A stretch of 64,000 nucleotides of DNA, taken from Paraliobacillus zengyii. GTDB taxonomy: Bacteria > Bacillota > Bacilli > Bacillales > Amphibacillaceae. Below are positions 38,429 to 46,736 of this stretch, in pieces. Within the stretch, counting starts at the first letter, position 1. Every line of letters begins with the position of its first letter. The notes beneath the pieces are model-generated. The model did not search any database. It was not told where the DNA came from and was given only the letters and a program-made list of their open reading frames with translations. Location: the NCBI RefSeq assembly GCF_003268595.1, contig NZ_CP029797.1, positions 2,067,501 through 2,131,500 of the forward strand, given 5' to 3'. The position numbers and the translations under genes were made by a program.

Positions 38429-38917
38429 CTACAAATATCTTTTAAAAATAAGCGAAAGAGGTTCATACAATACGAATAGAAACACGACATTACCAATTGC
38501 ATGAGAGATATCAAATGGCAGACCTGCTAAATAATAAGCAAGAAACTTACCTGTAATAAAATAGTTCGTAATAGCAAATGTAAATCCAAAGAATAAACCA
38601 GCTATTAGAGCATAAATCAATAAATAAATGAATGGCTTCTTAAGATACATTTTTCCTAATAAACCACTAAAAATACCGATAATCGACCAAGCAATGATTT
38701 GCCAAACCGTCCAAATTCCCATGCCTAAGAACAAATTGGATATATATGTAGTGATAACTGCTAAAAAGAAAGCAGAAAACGGTCCTAAAAAAAAGCCCGT
38801 AATAATAATAATTGCAGTTACGGGCTGTATGTTTGGTAAAAATTGAAAGCCTACTCGTCCAACAACACATAATGAAGCTAACACAGCAATGAGTGTTAAA
38901 CGATATGTCTGCTTCAT
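38429..38917 (-). CDS. ECF transporter S component, probably for cobalamin
   Basis: A 162-residue membrane protein with five to six helices, of the small substrate-binding S components of energy-coupling-factor transporters. Signs are the LTLIAVLASLCVVGRVGFQ start and NIQPVTAIIIITGFFLGP, as in CbrT-like proteins. It has no ATPase of its own and must share the EcfA-EcfA'-EcfT module encoded elsewhere. The cobalamin riboswitch upstream makes vitamin B12 or a precursor the likely substrate. It starts three bases after the DUF4430 lipoprotein. Substrate is inferred from regulation, not sequence. Confidence 0.85.
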   Translation of the reverse strand: MKQTYRLTLIAVLASLCVVGRVGFQFLPNIQPVTAIIIITGFFLGPFSAFFLAVITTYISNLFLGMGIWTVWQIIAWSIIGIFSGLLGKMYLKKPFIYLLIYALIAGLFFGFTFAITNYFITGKFLAYYLAGLPFDISHAIGNVVFLFVLYEPLSLIFKRYL

Positions 38918-38920
38918 TAA

Positions 38921-39310
38921 TTATTCCGTTCCATGTAAATCAAAAATAACTTCATCACCTGATGATAACTCATATTCACTTGCACCAACATTAGCTTGTT
39001 CACCATTTACTTCATACAACCAATACTTATCATCCGATTGCTCGACACCATCTATCGAAGTTATAAAGCCATCAGCATCTTCAATTTCATAGTTTTCTTC
39101 CAATACATCCATCAATATTTCATTCTCTTCTATTTCAATCGTTTCCGAAGAAATAACTTCTTCTCCATTATCTGTTGAAATAGTTATATTAACTACTTGT
39201 TCTTGCTCTTCTACATTAGTTGTTTCATCTGGTGTCTCTGTTTGTCCACAACCAAATAAGATTAGTGTACTAAGTAAGAAGGCCATAATTAACTTTACGT
39301 GATTTTTCAT
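38921..39310 (-). CDS. DUF4430 lipoprotein, probable cobalamin-binding partner
   Basis: A 129-residue secreted lipoprotein. The lipobox LILFGC places the modified cysteine at about 21, followed by an acidic linker. The DUF4430 domain then runs from about 45 to 129, ending GDEVIFDLHG. DUF4430 resembles the C-terminal beta domain of transcobalamin, so it probably captures cobalamin for the S component that follows three bases later. The ATG at 39310 lies eight bases behind GGAGG. Both genes are behind a cobalamin riboswitch. Confidence 0.82.
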   Translation of the reverse strand: MKNHVKLIMAFLLSTLILFGCGQTETPDETTNVEEQEQVVNITISTDNGEEVISSETIEIEENEILMDVLEENYEIEDADGFITSIDGVEQSDDKYWLYEVNGEQANVGASEYELSSGDEVIFDLHGTE

Positions 39311-39385
39311 AATAAATTCCTCCATTTTTTTGGAGGACTGAACAATAATTTGTGAAATAAATTAAAAATTAACATTAACAAACAA

Positions 39386-39414
39386 ATCAATCGCTCAACC
39401 CTCGAAGCATTGAT
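39386..39414 (-). terminator. Riboswitch-controlled terminator
   Basis: On the minus strand ATCAATGCT pairs with AGCGATTGAT (one bulge), with TTTGTTTGTT following. It stands directly after the cobalamin aptamer and before the lipoprotein gene, as expected for transcriptional attenuation. Confidence 0.7.
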
Positions 39415-39422
39415 AAAGTGAA

Positions 39423-39575
39423 ATTGGTAGGTCTACTGACTTGTACATTTATCTACTTTGAACCCTTCCCATACCGAAAATTGATACAGTGGACTTATTC
39501 ATTTCGTCTGTACTTACAGTTGCGAGGACAGTTCTGGTCTCACACCAGATTCCCTGTTATGTTACATACACCAAT
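39423..39575 (-). promoter_or_regulatory. Cobalamin riboswitch aptamer
   Basis: On the minus strand the B12 box reads AGTCAGTAGACCTACC (39426-39441), very close to the consensus AGYCAGGAGACCTGCC. Upstream are GGGAATCTGGTGTGAGACC, the core GTCCTCGCAACTGTAA, a TCCACTG element (consensus GCCACTG) and GGGAAGG. The closing helix P1 pairs ATTGGT with ACCAAT (39570-39575 and 39423-39428). All the main conserved pieces occur in the right order. It controls the DUF4430 lipoprotein and ECF S component downstream, which should be off when adenosylcobalamin is plentiful. Confidence 0.93.
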
Positions 39576-39594
39576 AACACGCTATTTTATTAGT

Positions 39595-41355
39595 TTACTC
39601 TTCACCATTACTTTTGGGAAGCTCAAAAGTAAAAGTAGTACCTTCTGATTGCTTACTTTGAACAGATATATTCCCTCTGTGTGCTTCCACGATATTTTTG
39701 GCAATCGCTAAACCAAGACCTGTACCTTTCTTTCCAGCTTTTCTTTTTCTTGATTTATCTGCTTTATAAAATCGTTCAAATACAAACGGTAAGTCATCTT
39801 GTGGAATACCCGATCCGTTATCCTTGATCGTAAAACGTACTTTCTTATTTTGTTCTTCTACACCAACAACAATCTCACCCTGTTCTTGTGTATGATTAAT
39901 TGCATTGTCAATCAAATTAGTTAAGACTTGTTCCATCCGATCCGGATCAAATAATAATAGCAATTCTTTATTAGTAATAGAATATGTTAAAGTAATTTGT
40001 TTTTCATTAGATAGACCTTTAAACTTTCGAATAATTCGATCTAAATATAACTCTACTTCTATTAGTTCTTTATTTAATTGAATTTGTCCTGCTTTTATCC
40101 TTGCAAGATCAAGTAGTTCATTGACCAATCTACCCATTCGTAACGATTCATCTCGGATAATGTGCGCTAATTCATTTTTTTCTTCTTTCGATTCAGCAAT
40201 ATCATCCACTATTGCCTCGCTGTATCCTTGAAGCATGGAAATTGGCGTACGTAACTCATGCGATACATTTGCAATAAACTCTTCACGTAACTTGTCCATT
40301 TTTCGTTCTTCTGTCATATCACGAATAACAGCAACGACTCCACGTACTTTTGTCTGATCGTATAACGGAGACATGATCATAACCCAGTTACGTCCTTGAA
40401 TAAACACTTCACGCATAGACTCAGATTCAATTGTTATTACCTCTTGCATAAGATCTTTCACTTCATGTGGTAATGTTTCTTCATCTTCCATATCTAGCTC
40501 ATAACGCCAGTCTTCTAAGAATTTATTAGCAGGTGGATTAGAAACAATAATATCTCCTACTCGATTTAATGTGATAACACCATCAGCCATTGATCGTAAA
40601 ATACTATACAATTGTTCTTTTTCTTGACTTAATGCATCAATATGATAATTGAGTTGCCTACCCATTCGATTAAATGCCATAGCTAATTCACCAATTTCAT
40701 CATGTGTTAAAATTGGTACCTTCGTACGAAATTCACCTTTTGTTAATTCTGAAGCTGCTTTACGCATTTGAATTAAGGGTGCTGTTATTCGTGTTGATAG
40801 AAAAAATGCAAAAATAGTCATTAACACGATAGCAATTGCAGCTGCTAAGAGAATGATACGTGTAGTCTGTTCTGTAGTGGCAGCAACAACATTACTTGAT
40901 TGATAAGCATAAACTGCTCCTACTTGATCAGTTAACCTAGTACCTACCAACAAAACTTGGGTACCATCATCTAGCGTTGTTTCTGTCTTTACCACATTGT
41001 TATTAAAGTAAACAGATCTATAATCCTCCTTGTTAAATAACCATTCTTTAGTTATGAGTGGAAGTGTTTCATCCGTACTTTCCGATATCCAACTTTCTTC
41101 TTCATTTTCTACAATAATAATCCTACTTGCAGGATCTTTAATTGTAGTTATCATTTTTTCAATAAGTTCTTGATCTTCATATTCACTTAGCAATGTTGAC
41201 ACTTTATTGGCAGTATCCAATAATTCTTTTTCTGCTTGGTTTACATGATAACCCTCAAAAAACTCCAAAAGAAAAAAACTAATAATTGCTAACACAACAA
41301 AGATAACAATTAAAAAAGTTACCCAAAGCTTAAATACAACACTTCTCCAAAACAT
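39595..41355 (-). CDS. resE: Sensor histidine kinase ResE
   Basis: Membrane sensor kinase of 586 residues. Two membrane helices (about 10-30 and 165-187) flank an extracellular domain, then HAMP (188-240) and PAS (245-350). The phosphorylated histidine is in FIANVSHELRTPISML (about residue 370), and an ATPase domain carries DNGSGIPQDDLPFVFERF and GTGLGLAIAKNI. In B. subtilis ResDE senses oxygen limitation and nitric oxide. It overlaps resD. The resABC genes that normally precede resD are absent. Confidence 0.93.
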   Translation of the reverse strand: MFWRSVVFKLWVTFLIVIFVVLAIISFFLLEFFEGYHVNQAEKELLDTANKVSTLLSEYEDQELIEKMITTIKDPASRIIIVENEEESWISESTDETLPLITKEWLFNKEDYRSVYFNNNVVKTETTLDDGTQVLLVGTRLTDQVGAVYAYQSSNVVAATTEQTTRIILLAAAIAIVLMTIFAFFLSTRITAPLIQMRKAASELTKGEFRTKVPILTHDEIGELAMAFNRMGRQLNYHIDALSQEKEQLYSILRSMADGVITLNRVGDIIVSNPPANKFLEDWRYELDMEDEETLPHEVKDLMQEVITIESESMREVFIQGRNWVMIMSPLYDQTKVRGVVAVIRDMTEERKMDKLREEFIANVSHELRTPISMLQGYSEAIVDDIAESKEEKNELAHIIRDESLRMGRLVNELLDLARIKAGQIQLNKELIEVELYLDRIIRKFKGLSNEKQITLTYSITNKELLLLFDPDRMEQVLTNLIDNAINHTQEQGEIVVGVEEQNKKVRFTIKDNGSGIPQDDLPFVFERFYKADKSRKRKAGKKGTGLGLAIAKNIVEAHRGNISVQSKQSEGTTFTFELPKSNGEE

Positions 41356-42071
41356 TAGGCATCAGCTACTTCAAATTTGTAGCCTACTCCCCACACCGTC
41401 ACAATCATTTTCGCTGCATCTGTTGAGACCTTATTTAACTTTTCACGTAAACGTTTTACATGTGTGTCTACAGTTCGTAAATCACCAAAGAATTCGTACT
41501 TCCAAACTTCTTTTAAAAGTTGTTCACGTTCAAAGACTTTATTAGGTGAACTAGCTAAGAAATGGAGTAATTCATATTCCTTTGGCGTTAATCCAACTTC
41601 AATTCCTTCTACTAACACACGGTGCGCATCATTTTCTATTAAGATATGTTGAAATTCAAGTATATCTTTTGCTGTTTTATCTAGATTGGATACCGGTATG
41701 GAGGATGACCTTCTTAACAATGCTTTTACTCGTAGTACTACTTCTCTAGGACTAAATGGTTTAACAATATAATCATCTGCCCCAACTTCAAAGCCTTCTA
41801 TACGATTTGCTTCTTCCCCTTTAGCTGTCAACATGATAATAGGTGTCGTTTTCTTTTCACGTATACCTTTACAAACTTCAATACCATCTTGGCCTGGAAG
41901 CATTAAATCTAATATAATTAATGTATAGTCTTCTTCAATCGCAAATTCGAGACCTCGAAAACCATCATCGGCTTCGTCGACAATATAACCTTCTCTTTCT
42001 AAATACATTTTTAATAATCGCCTAATTCTTTCTTCATCTTCTACCACGAGTATCTTATTGTTTTCATCCAT
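41355..42071 (-). CDS. resD: Response regulator ResD
   Basis: OmpR-type regulator of 238 residues with a receiver domain (1-120, phosphorylated Asp55 in LILDLMLPGQDG, Lys in VKPFSPREV) and a winged-helix DNA-binding domain (about 135-235, TPKEYELLHFLASSPNKVF and RTVDTHVKRLREKL). In B. subtilis ResD activates aerobic and anaerobic respiration genes including ctaA, resABC and qcr. It overlaps resE by one base. It now starts its operon, as resABC is missing upstream. Confidence 0.94.
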   Translation of the reverse strand: MDENNKILVVEDEERIRRLLKMYLEREGYIVDEADDGFRGLEFAIEEDYTLIILDLMLPGQDGIEVCKGIREKKTTPIIMLTAKGEEANRIEGFEVGADDYIVKPFSPREVVLRVKALLRRSSSIPVSNLDKTAKDILEFQHILIENDAHRVLVEGIEVGLTPKEYELLHFLASSPNKVFEREQLLKEVWKYEFFGDLRTVDTHVKRLREKLNKVSTDAAKMIVTVWGVGYKFEVADA

Positions 42072-42201
42072 ATCAAATACCCCTTTCTCCTACCCCTACA
42101 TTAATTAATCTTCTCTATTTATTTGGTCAGTTGAATAAAAAGGTGATTATTTCAACATATTTCGCAATAAACACATAGGTTTTTCTAATTTTAAAATAAA
42201 G

Positions 42202-42948
42202 TTACTCTTTTGTTTTTACTTGCATTGCTTCGTTACGAAGCTGCTTGACTTCATGTGGAGTTAATTCACGGTAATCACCTGGCTGTAAACCTTGCAACGT
42301 CAAAAATCCATAACGCTCTCGTTTAAGTTTTTTAACTGGATGATTAATCCCCTCAAACATTCTTCTTACTTGGCGATTTTTACCTTGATGCAGGACTAGT
42401 TCCATTATAGCTGTGTTTTTTTGTTCATCGGTTGATAAAATTTTAGCATGAATAGCTTTTAAAACTTCACCTTCAGATTTAACACCTTTTCTCAATTCTT
42501 TAATAGCTTCTCTTGATGGTATACCCTCGATTTTGGCAACATATACTTTATCCATTTCGTGACTCGGGTGCATTAATAATTGAGCAAAATCTCCATCATT
42601 TGTCAGCAAAATAATACCAGAGGTATCATAATCTAATCTACCTACAGGATAAACACGTTCTTTTAAGAATGGAATGAGGTCTGTAAGTACTTTTCGATCT
42701 TTATCATCTTTCAGACTAGAGATCACGCCTCTAGGTTTATATACGACATAATAGACAGGCTGTTCCTTTTCAAGTGGTAAACCTTCTACTTCAATTTGAT
42801 CATCTGGTGTTACTTTTGTTCCAAGCTTCTTAACTTTTTTTCCATTAACTGTTACTTTTCCATCCTCGATAAGTTTTTCTGCTTTTCTTCTTGAAGTAAC
42901 TCCACTGTGTGCAATCACTTTTTGTAAACGTTCTTCTTTATTTGACAT
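42202..42948 (-). CDS. rluB: 23S rRNA pseudouridine synthase RluB
   Basis: Modifies a uridine of helix 93 region of 23S rRNA. The 248-residue protein has an N-terminal S4 RNA-binding domain (about 4-60, RLQKVIAHSGVTSRRKAEKL) and a catalytic domain with VGRLDYDTSGIILLTNDG, holding the catalytic aspartate. It lies between spmB and resD; B. subtilis has resABC in the gap after it. Full length, ordinary. Confidence 0.95.
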   Translation of the reverse strand: MSNKEERLQKVIAHSGVTSRRKAEKLIEDGKVTVNGKKVKKLGTKVTPDDQIEVEGLPLEKEQPVYYVVYKPRGVISSLKDDKDRKVLTDLIPFLKERVYPVGRLDYDTSGIILLTNDGDFAQLLMHPSHEMDKVYVAKIEGIPSREAIKELRKGVKSEGEVLKAIHAKILSTDEQKNTAIMELVLHQGKNRQVRRMFEGINHPVKKLKRERYGFLTLQGLQPGDYRELTPHEVKQLRNEAMQVKTKE

Positions 42949-43027
42949 AATATCACCATAATTTCATTCGATTTTTAATAACTTGTTTTGTATTGTTATT
43001 TTGACAGAAAAAGCTCAACAAAACAAT

Positions 43028-43051
43028 AGCGTTAACAGTAGCGTTAACGCT
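43028..43051 (-). terminator. Terminator after spmB
   Basis: AGCGTTAAC (43028-43036) pairs perfectly with GTTAACGCT (43043-43051) around a six-base loop, followed by ATTGTTTTGTT on the minus strand. Confidence 0.6.
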
Positions 43052-43052
43052 T

Positions 43053-43586
43053 TTATTGTGAAAATACAATTGATACAACTATAATTGATGTTATTATACC
43101 AATAAAATCTGCTATTAGTCCAACTTTTAATGCATCACCCATTTTATGAATACCTACTGCACCAAAGTAGACAGTGATAATATAAAACGTCGTATCTGTG
43201 CTGCCTTGCATCGTAGAAGCAAGTCTTCCAATAAAGGAATCCGGCCCATATATCTTGATTAGTTCTGCAGTAATCGCTAATGCTGCTGTGCCAGATATTG
43301 GCCTTGTAAATGCTAAAGGTGCTATCTCACTAGGGATGCCTAAAAATGATAAAACTGGTTCTAGTAAGGTAATAAATGCATCCAATGCTCCTGAACTGCG
43401 GAAGATAGCAATTGATACAATCATCCCTAAGAGGAATGGTAGTAACGAAATCGCCGTTTTAACTCCTTCTTTTCCACCTTCAACAAATAGTTCGTATGTA
43501 GGGAGTTTTTTTACTGTAGCAGTAATTAACACAATCATCACCATACTCGGTATAATCCATGCACTGATTAATGTAATGGTGTTCAT
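43053..43586 (-). CDS. spmB: Spore maturation protein B
   Basis: A 177-residue membrane protein with about five helices, of the nucleoside-recognition (Gate) domain family. Conserved are LPFLLGMIVSIAIFRSSGALD and RPISGTAALAITAEL. SpmA and SpmB are needed for normal spore core dehydration and heat resistance in B. subtilis, by an unknown mechanism. It overlaps spmA by four bases in the dacB-spmA-spmB operon. Confidence 0.94.
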   Translation of the reverse strand: MNTITLISAWIIPSMVMIVLITATVKKLPTYELFVEGGKEGVKTAISLLPFLLGMIVSIAIFRSSGALDAFITLLEPVLSFLGIPSEIAPLAFTRPISGTAALAITAELIKIYGPDSFIGRLASTMQGSTDTTFYIITVYFGAVGIHKMGDALKVGLIADFIGIITSIIVVSIVFSQ

Positions 43587-44173
43587 TTTTTGTTTTTACT
43601 CACCCTTTTCAAATAAAATAATCGATCAATTATAATGGCGAATGACGTTGTGATTAGCGTAGCTATTATTGTCGTACCCACAATTTCTGTTGGGGCAGCC
43701 GATTGGTACTGCATTCGAATCGCGATTACAGTGGTCGGAATTAACGTTAAACTGGATGTGTTTATCACCAAAAAAGTGATCATCGAACGACTTGCCTTAT
43801 CCGAATTTGAAAGTAACTTCATTTCTTTCATTGCCTTTATTCCCATTGGTGTAGCCGCATTTCCTAGCCCAAATAAATTCGCAATAAAATTTGAAAGAAT
43901 ATACCCCATTGCCGGATGGTCTTTCGGTATATCTGGAAATAGCCTTGTTACCAATGGTTTGAAAAATGCAGATAGTTTACTTAAAATACCTGCTTTCTCT
44001 GCAATGCGCATTAAGCCAAGCCAAAAGACTAGTACACTGATTAATCCAATTGATAATGTCACCGCTTCTGATGCACTTGAAAAAATTGCCTCATTAACCT
44101 GATCCATAGTTCCGTTAATCATTGCATAAATGATTCCAATAATCGACATGCCAGCCCAAATGTAATTAACCAT
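43583..44173 (-). CDS. spmA: Spore maturation protein A
   Basis: A 196-residue membrane protein paired with SpmB, with about five helices and the family stretches LGLMRIAEKAGILSKLSAFF and NFIANLFGLGNAATPMGIKAM. It starts directly after the dacB stop (no gap) and overlaps spmB by four bases. It probably forms one complex with SpmB; that is inference from the shared Gate fold and strict pairing. Confidence 0.94.
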   Translation of the reverse strand: MVNYIWAGMSIIGIIYAMINGTMDQVNEAIFSSASEAVTLSIGLISVLVFWLGLMRIAEKAGILSKLSAFFKPLVTRLFPDIPKDHPAMGYILSNFIANLFGLGNAATPMGIKAMKEMKLLSNSDKASRSMITFLVINTSSLTLIPTTVIAIRMQYQSAAPTEIVGTTIIATLITTSFAIIIDRLFYLKRVSKNKK

Positions 44174-45085
44174 CTACATCGCACCGACCATTTTATTAAA
44201 AAATGTAAAAACAGTTTTTATGAAGTTCTCCTGTTTTTCACTTTGCGCTCCTCCTGCTAATTGGTCTTGCAATAAACTGGTACTTGATGATACATCATAT
44301 TGTTCAAATCCCCAATCAAATAAACGAATATGATCCTGCCAATCATTTGGATCATCTAAAGTCACTACTATTAATGTTACATCATTTTTTTTAGCGACAG
44401 ATACCAGTGTTCTTCCAGCGGCCTTTGTATAACCAGTCTTTCCACCAATTGTATAAGAGTAATAAGTGGTTAGTAACTTATTTTTGTTTCCCCAAGCATA
44501 AGTACGTTGATCCGAATGATATGCTTGGGCACCAGTTATCGTAACAAATTGTTCATTTTCCATAGCATGTTTCGTTAATAAAGCCATATCATATGCTGTT
44601 GAATAGTGTGATTCCGAATCTAAACCATGAGGATTATCAAAATGTGATTGTTCCATTCCTAACCAAACTGCTTTCTCATTCATTAAATAAGAAAACCCTT
44701 CTACGCTACCACCAACGTATTCAGCAATTGCTGTTGCCGCATCATTTCCAGAACGCAACATTAATCCATAAACAAGGTCTTTTAATTTTATTTTCTCTCC
44801 TTCCTTCAAATAGATAGAGGAACCCTCTGTGAAAGCAGCTTCATGACTAATTGTCACAGTCTCTTCCATTTTGCCAGATTCAATAGCTAATACGGCAGTC
44901 ATTATTTTCGTTATACTGGCAATCAACTCTGGATCAGTAGCGGCTTTTTCATACAGAACATCACCATTTGATTGGTCCATTAAAATAGCATTACGAGCTG
45001 TTACACTAGGATTAGCCTCAACATTTTCAGGAATAATTGTTATGAAGCAAATACAACCGATTATAAATAGCAGCATTGGTTTCAA
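44174..45085 (-). CDS. dacB: Sporulation D-alanyl-D-alanine carboxypeptidase DacB, short
   Basis: Penicillin-binding protein 5* type carboxypeptidase that trims cortex peptide side chains. The 303-residue precursor has a signal peptide (about 1-25) and the three active-site motifs: SITK (57-60), SGN in MLRSGNDAATA, and KTG in TIGGKTGYTKAAG. It is about 80 residues shorter than B. subtilis DacB and seems to lack most of the C-terminal beta domain and anchor helix. The start is TTG behind GAGGGTG. It heads the dacB-spmA-spmB operon. Confidence 0.9.
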   Translation of the reverse strand: MKPMLLFIIGCICFITIIPENVEANPSVTARNAILMDQSNGDVLYEKAATDPELIASITKIMTAVLAIESGKMEETVTISHEAAFTEGSSIYLKEGEKIKLKDLVYGLMLRSGNDAATAIAEYVGGSVEGFSYLMNEKAVWLGMEQSHFDNPHGLDSESHYSTAYDMALLTKHAMENEQFVTITGAQAYHSDQRTYAWGNKNKLLTTYYSYTIGGKTGYTKAAGRTLVSVAKKNDVTLIVVTLDDPNDWQDHIRLFDWGFEQYDVSSSTSLLQDQLAGGAQSEKQENFIKTVFTFFNKMVGAM

Positions 45086-45118
45086 GTTTTTACACCCTCT
45101 CTACATACTTTCTCTATA

Positions 45119-45146
45119 ATCTTATGCAGAAAGGACGAGCATATGA
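45119..45146 (-). promoter_or_regulatory. Possible sigma-E promoter of dacB
   Basis: On the minus strand TCATATG and CATAAGAT are 13 bases apart, 34 bases before dacB. The -10 agrees in six of eight positions with sigma-E and the spacing is short, so this is weak. The known sigma-E control of dacB supports it. Confidence 0.35.
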
Positions 45147-45169
45147 CTTGAAACAATTACAGGATCTTC

Positions 45170-46030
45170 TTAATGCGGCATCCAAGTTATCTGTTTCGCT
45201 TCTTCAAACCTTTCTTTAACGTTCTCCCAATCAATTACATTCCACCATGCATTTATATAAGCATTGCGATCATTTTCATATTGTAAATAATAAGCATGTT
45301 CCCATACATCAAGTACTAGTAAAGGGATACTATCCGCTAATGCATAATGTTGATGTTTTTCTCTTGTTTGGATCCCTAATCTCTGTGATCGAGGAGACCA
45401 CACAAGCAATGTCCAACCACTTCCTTCAACTGACCCTGCACCACTTGTGAAAATTCGTTTGAAATTTTTAAAGGAACCAAAATCTTTATTAATTTGTTTA
45501 GCAAGCATCGTGTTATCTTTCGGTTTTCCTCCTCCATTTGGTTTCATGTTAAACCAAAAAATAGTATGCAAATAATGACCAGAACCGTGAAAGGCTTGCT
45601 CTCTAAACCAATGTTTCCACATCTTATTATTGGAATCTCCTTGATAAATGGCTACTTCCGCTTTATTTAATCCATCAACATAAGACTTATGGTGCTGATC
45701 ATGATGTAATCGCATTATTTTTTCTGAAATAAACGGTTCAAGCGCATCATAATCATATGGTAATGGTGGTAGTTTATGTTTTCCTATTGGAACCGAACCG
45801 TTATTCGTATTTCCCTCTAAACGTCGTGCGAAAATTTCCGCTTGATCTCTTAAATACATAATTTCTTGTTCAGCAATACTTCGCTCTTGCAATCCTTCTT
45901 CTAATTGTATTTTCCAATCTTCCCAACCTGATAATTCTTGTCTATCTTCATTGCTTTGCAGTGCCAATTCTTCCACTTCATCAGACCACTGTAACAAGTC
46001 ATTTAGATAAGCTTTTGTGTTCTTCTCCAT
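45170..46030 (-). CDS. Iron/manganese superoxide dismutase with N-terminal extension
   Basis: A 286-residue protein. The first 85 residues are a charged helical extension, then a complete Fe/Mn-SOD domain. The metal ligands are His in HHDQHHKSYVDG, His in FHGSGHYLHTIFW, and Asp and His in LLVLDVWEHAYYLQY. It resembles the SodF type of Bacillus rather than SodA. No signal peptide. It lies between dacB and scpB, where B. subtilis has no SOD. The ATG at 46030 follows GAGGTG. Metal preference cannot be told. Confidence 0.9.
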   Translation of the reverse strand: MEKNTKAYLNDLLQWSDEVEELALQSNEDRQELSGWEDWKIQLEEGLQERSIAEQEIMYLRDQAEIFARRLEGNTNNGSVPIGKHKLPPLPYDYDALEPFISEKIMRLHHDQHHKSYVDGLNKAEVAIYQGDSNNKMWKHWFREQAFHGSGHYLHTIFWFNMKPNGGGKPKDNTMLAKQINKDFGSFKNFKRIFTSGAGSVEGSGWTLLVWSPRSQRLGIQTREKHQHYALADSIPLLVLDVWEHAYYLQYENDRNAYINAWWNVIDWENVKERFEEAKQITWMPH

Positions 46031-46107
46031 CAAATCACCTCAAACGTAGCCTATGATACAGACAAAGTTTTGGTGTCAACAATAACTACATATGCTTTCT
46101 TATTCTT

Positions 46108-46147
46108 TAAAAAAAGAGAAGTAGCACATAAATGCGCTACTTCTCTT
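46108..46147 (-). terminator. Terminator overlapping the scpB stop
   Basis: AAGAGAAGTAGCACA (46114-46128) pairs with TGCGCTACTTCTCTT (46133-46147), one non-canonical pair, followed by TTTTTTT on the minus strand. Confidence 0.9.
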
Positions 46148-46736
46148 AATCTATTTGATTCATTTTTGCTTCAAAATTCTCAAAAAATAGATCTGCTTCT
46201 TCACTTACATCTGATTCATTCACACTTTCTGGTAATGGTGGTAATTCTTCTATTGACTTTAATCCAAAGTAAGTTAAAAAGTCAACGGATGTACCAAACA
46301 TTACTGGTCTTCCAATTCCATCTTTTCGTCCAACCTCTTCAATTAGTGCTCTAGATAGCAAAGTTTGAACACCACGATCACTTTTAACCCCGCGTATGTC
46401 CTCAATTTCCGTACGAGTAATTGGTTGGTTGTAAGCAATAATGGCCAACGTTTCAAGTGCTGCTTGCGAAAGCTTTGAAGTGTGTGGAGATTCCAGCAAT
46501 TTTTGATAATAAATTGTATGCTCTGGTTTCGTTGCCAAATGGTATGTATCTTTAGACTCAACAAGCATAATACCACGTTCTATCTGCTCGTAATCTTGTT
46601 TTAATTCAAGAATGATAGCTTCTACTGTATCTAGATCAGTTTCTAATACAGCTTTTATTTGTTTTTTACTTAAACCTTCATCTCCAGTGGCAAATAATAA
46701 TCCTTCTAAAATTGCTTTATAATTTCTAAGTTTCAC
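46146..46736 (-). CDS. scpB: Segregation and condensation protein B
   Basis: Subunit of the SMC condensin complex that organises and separates chromosomes. The 196-residue protein has two winged-helix domains, with EGLLFATGDEGLSKKQ at the start, LSQAALETLAIIAYNQPITRTEIE and GRKDGIGRPVMFGTS. An acidic tail follows. It overlaps scpA by four bases and ends in a terminator. Full length and ordinary. Confidence 0.96.
   Translation of the reverse strand: MKLRNYKAILEGLLFATGDEGLSKKQIKAVLETDLDTVEAIILELKQDYEQIERGIMLVESKDTYHLATKPEHTIYYQKLLESPHTSKLSQAALETLAIIAYNQPITRTEIEDIRGVKSDRGVQTLLSRALIEEVGRKDGIGRPVMFGTSVDFLTYFGLKSIEELPPLPESVNESDVSEEADLFFENFEAKMNQID

Noticed and set aside
39326..39594. Small protein gene in the resE-lipoprotein gap
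   Set aside because: The gap is explained by the cobalamin aptamer and terminator; a 76-codon plus-strand frame there is antisense to them.
43198..44102. Two plus-strand frames of 145 and 155 codons opposite spmB and spmA
   Set aside because: Complement of hydrophobic genes produces long open frames; no independent coding evidence.
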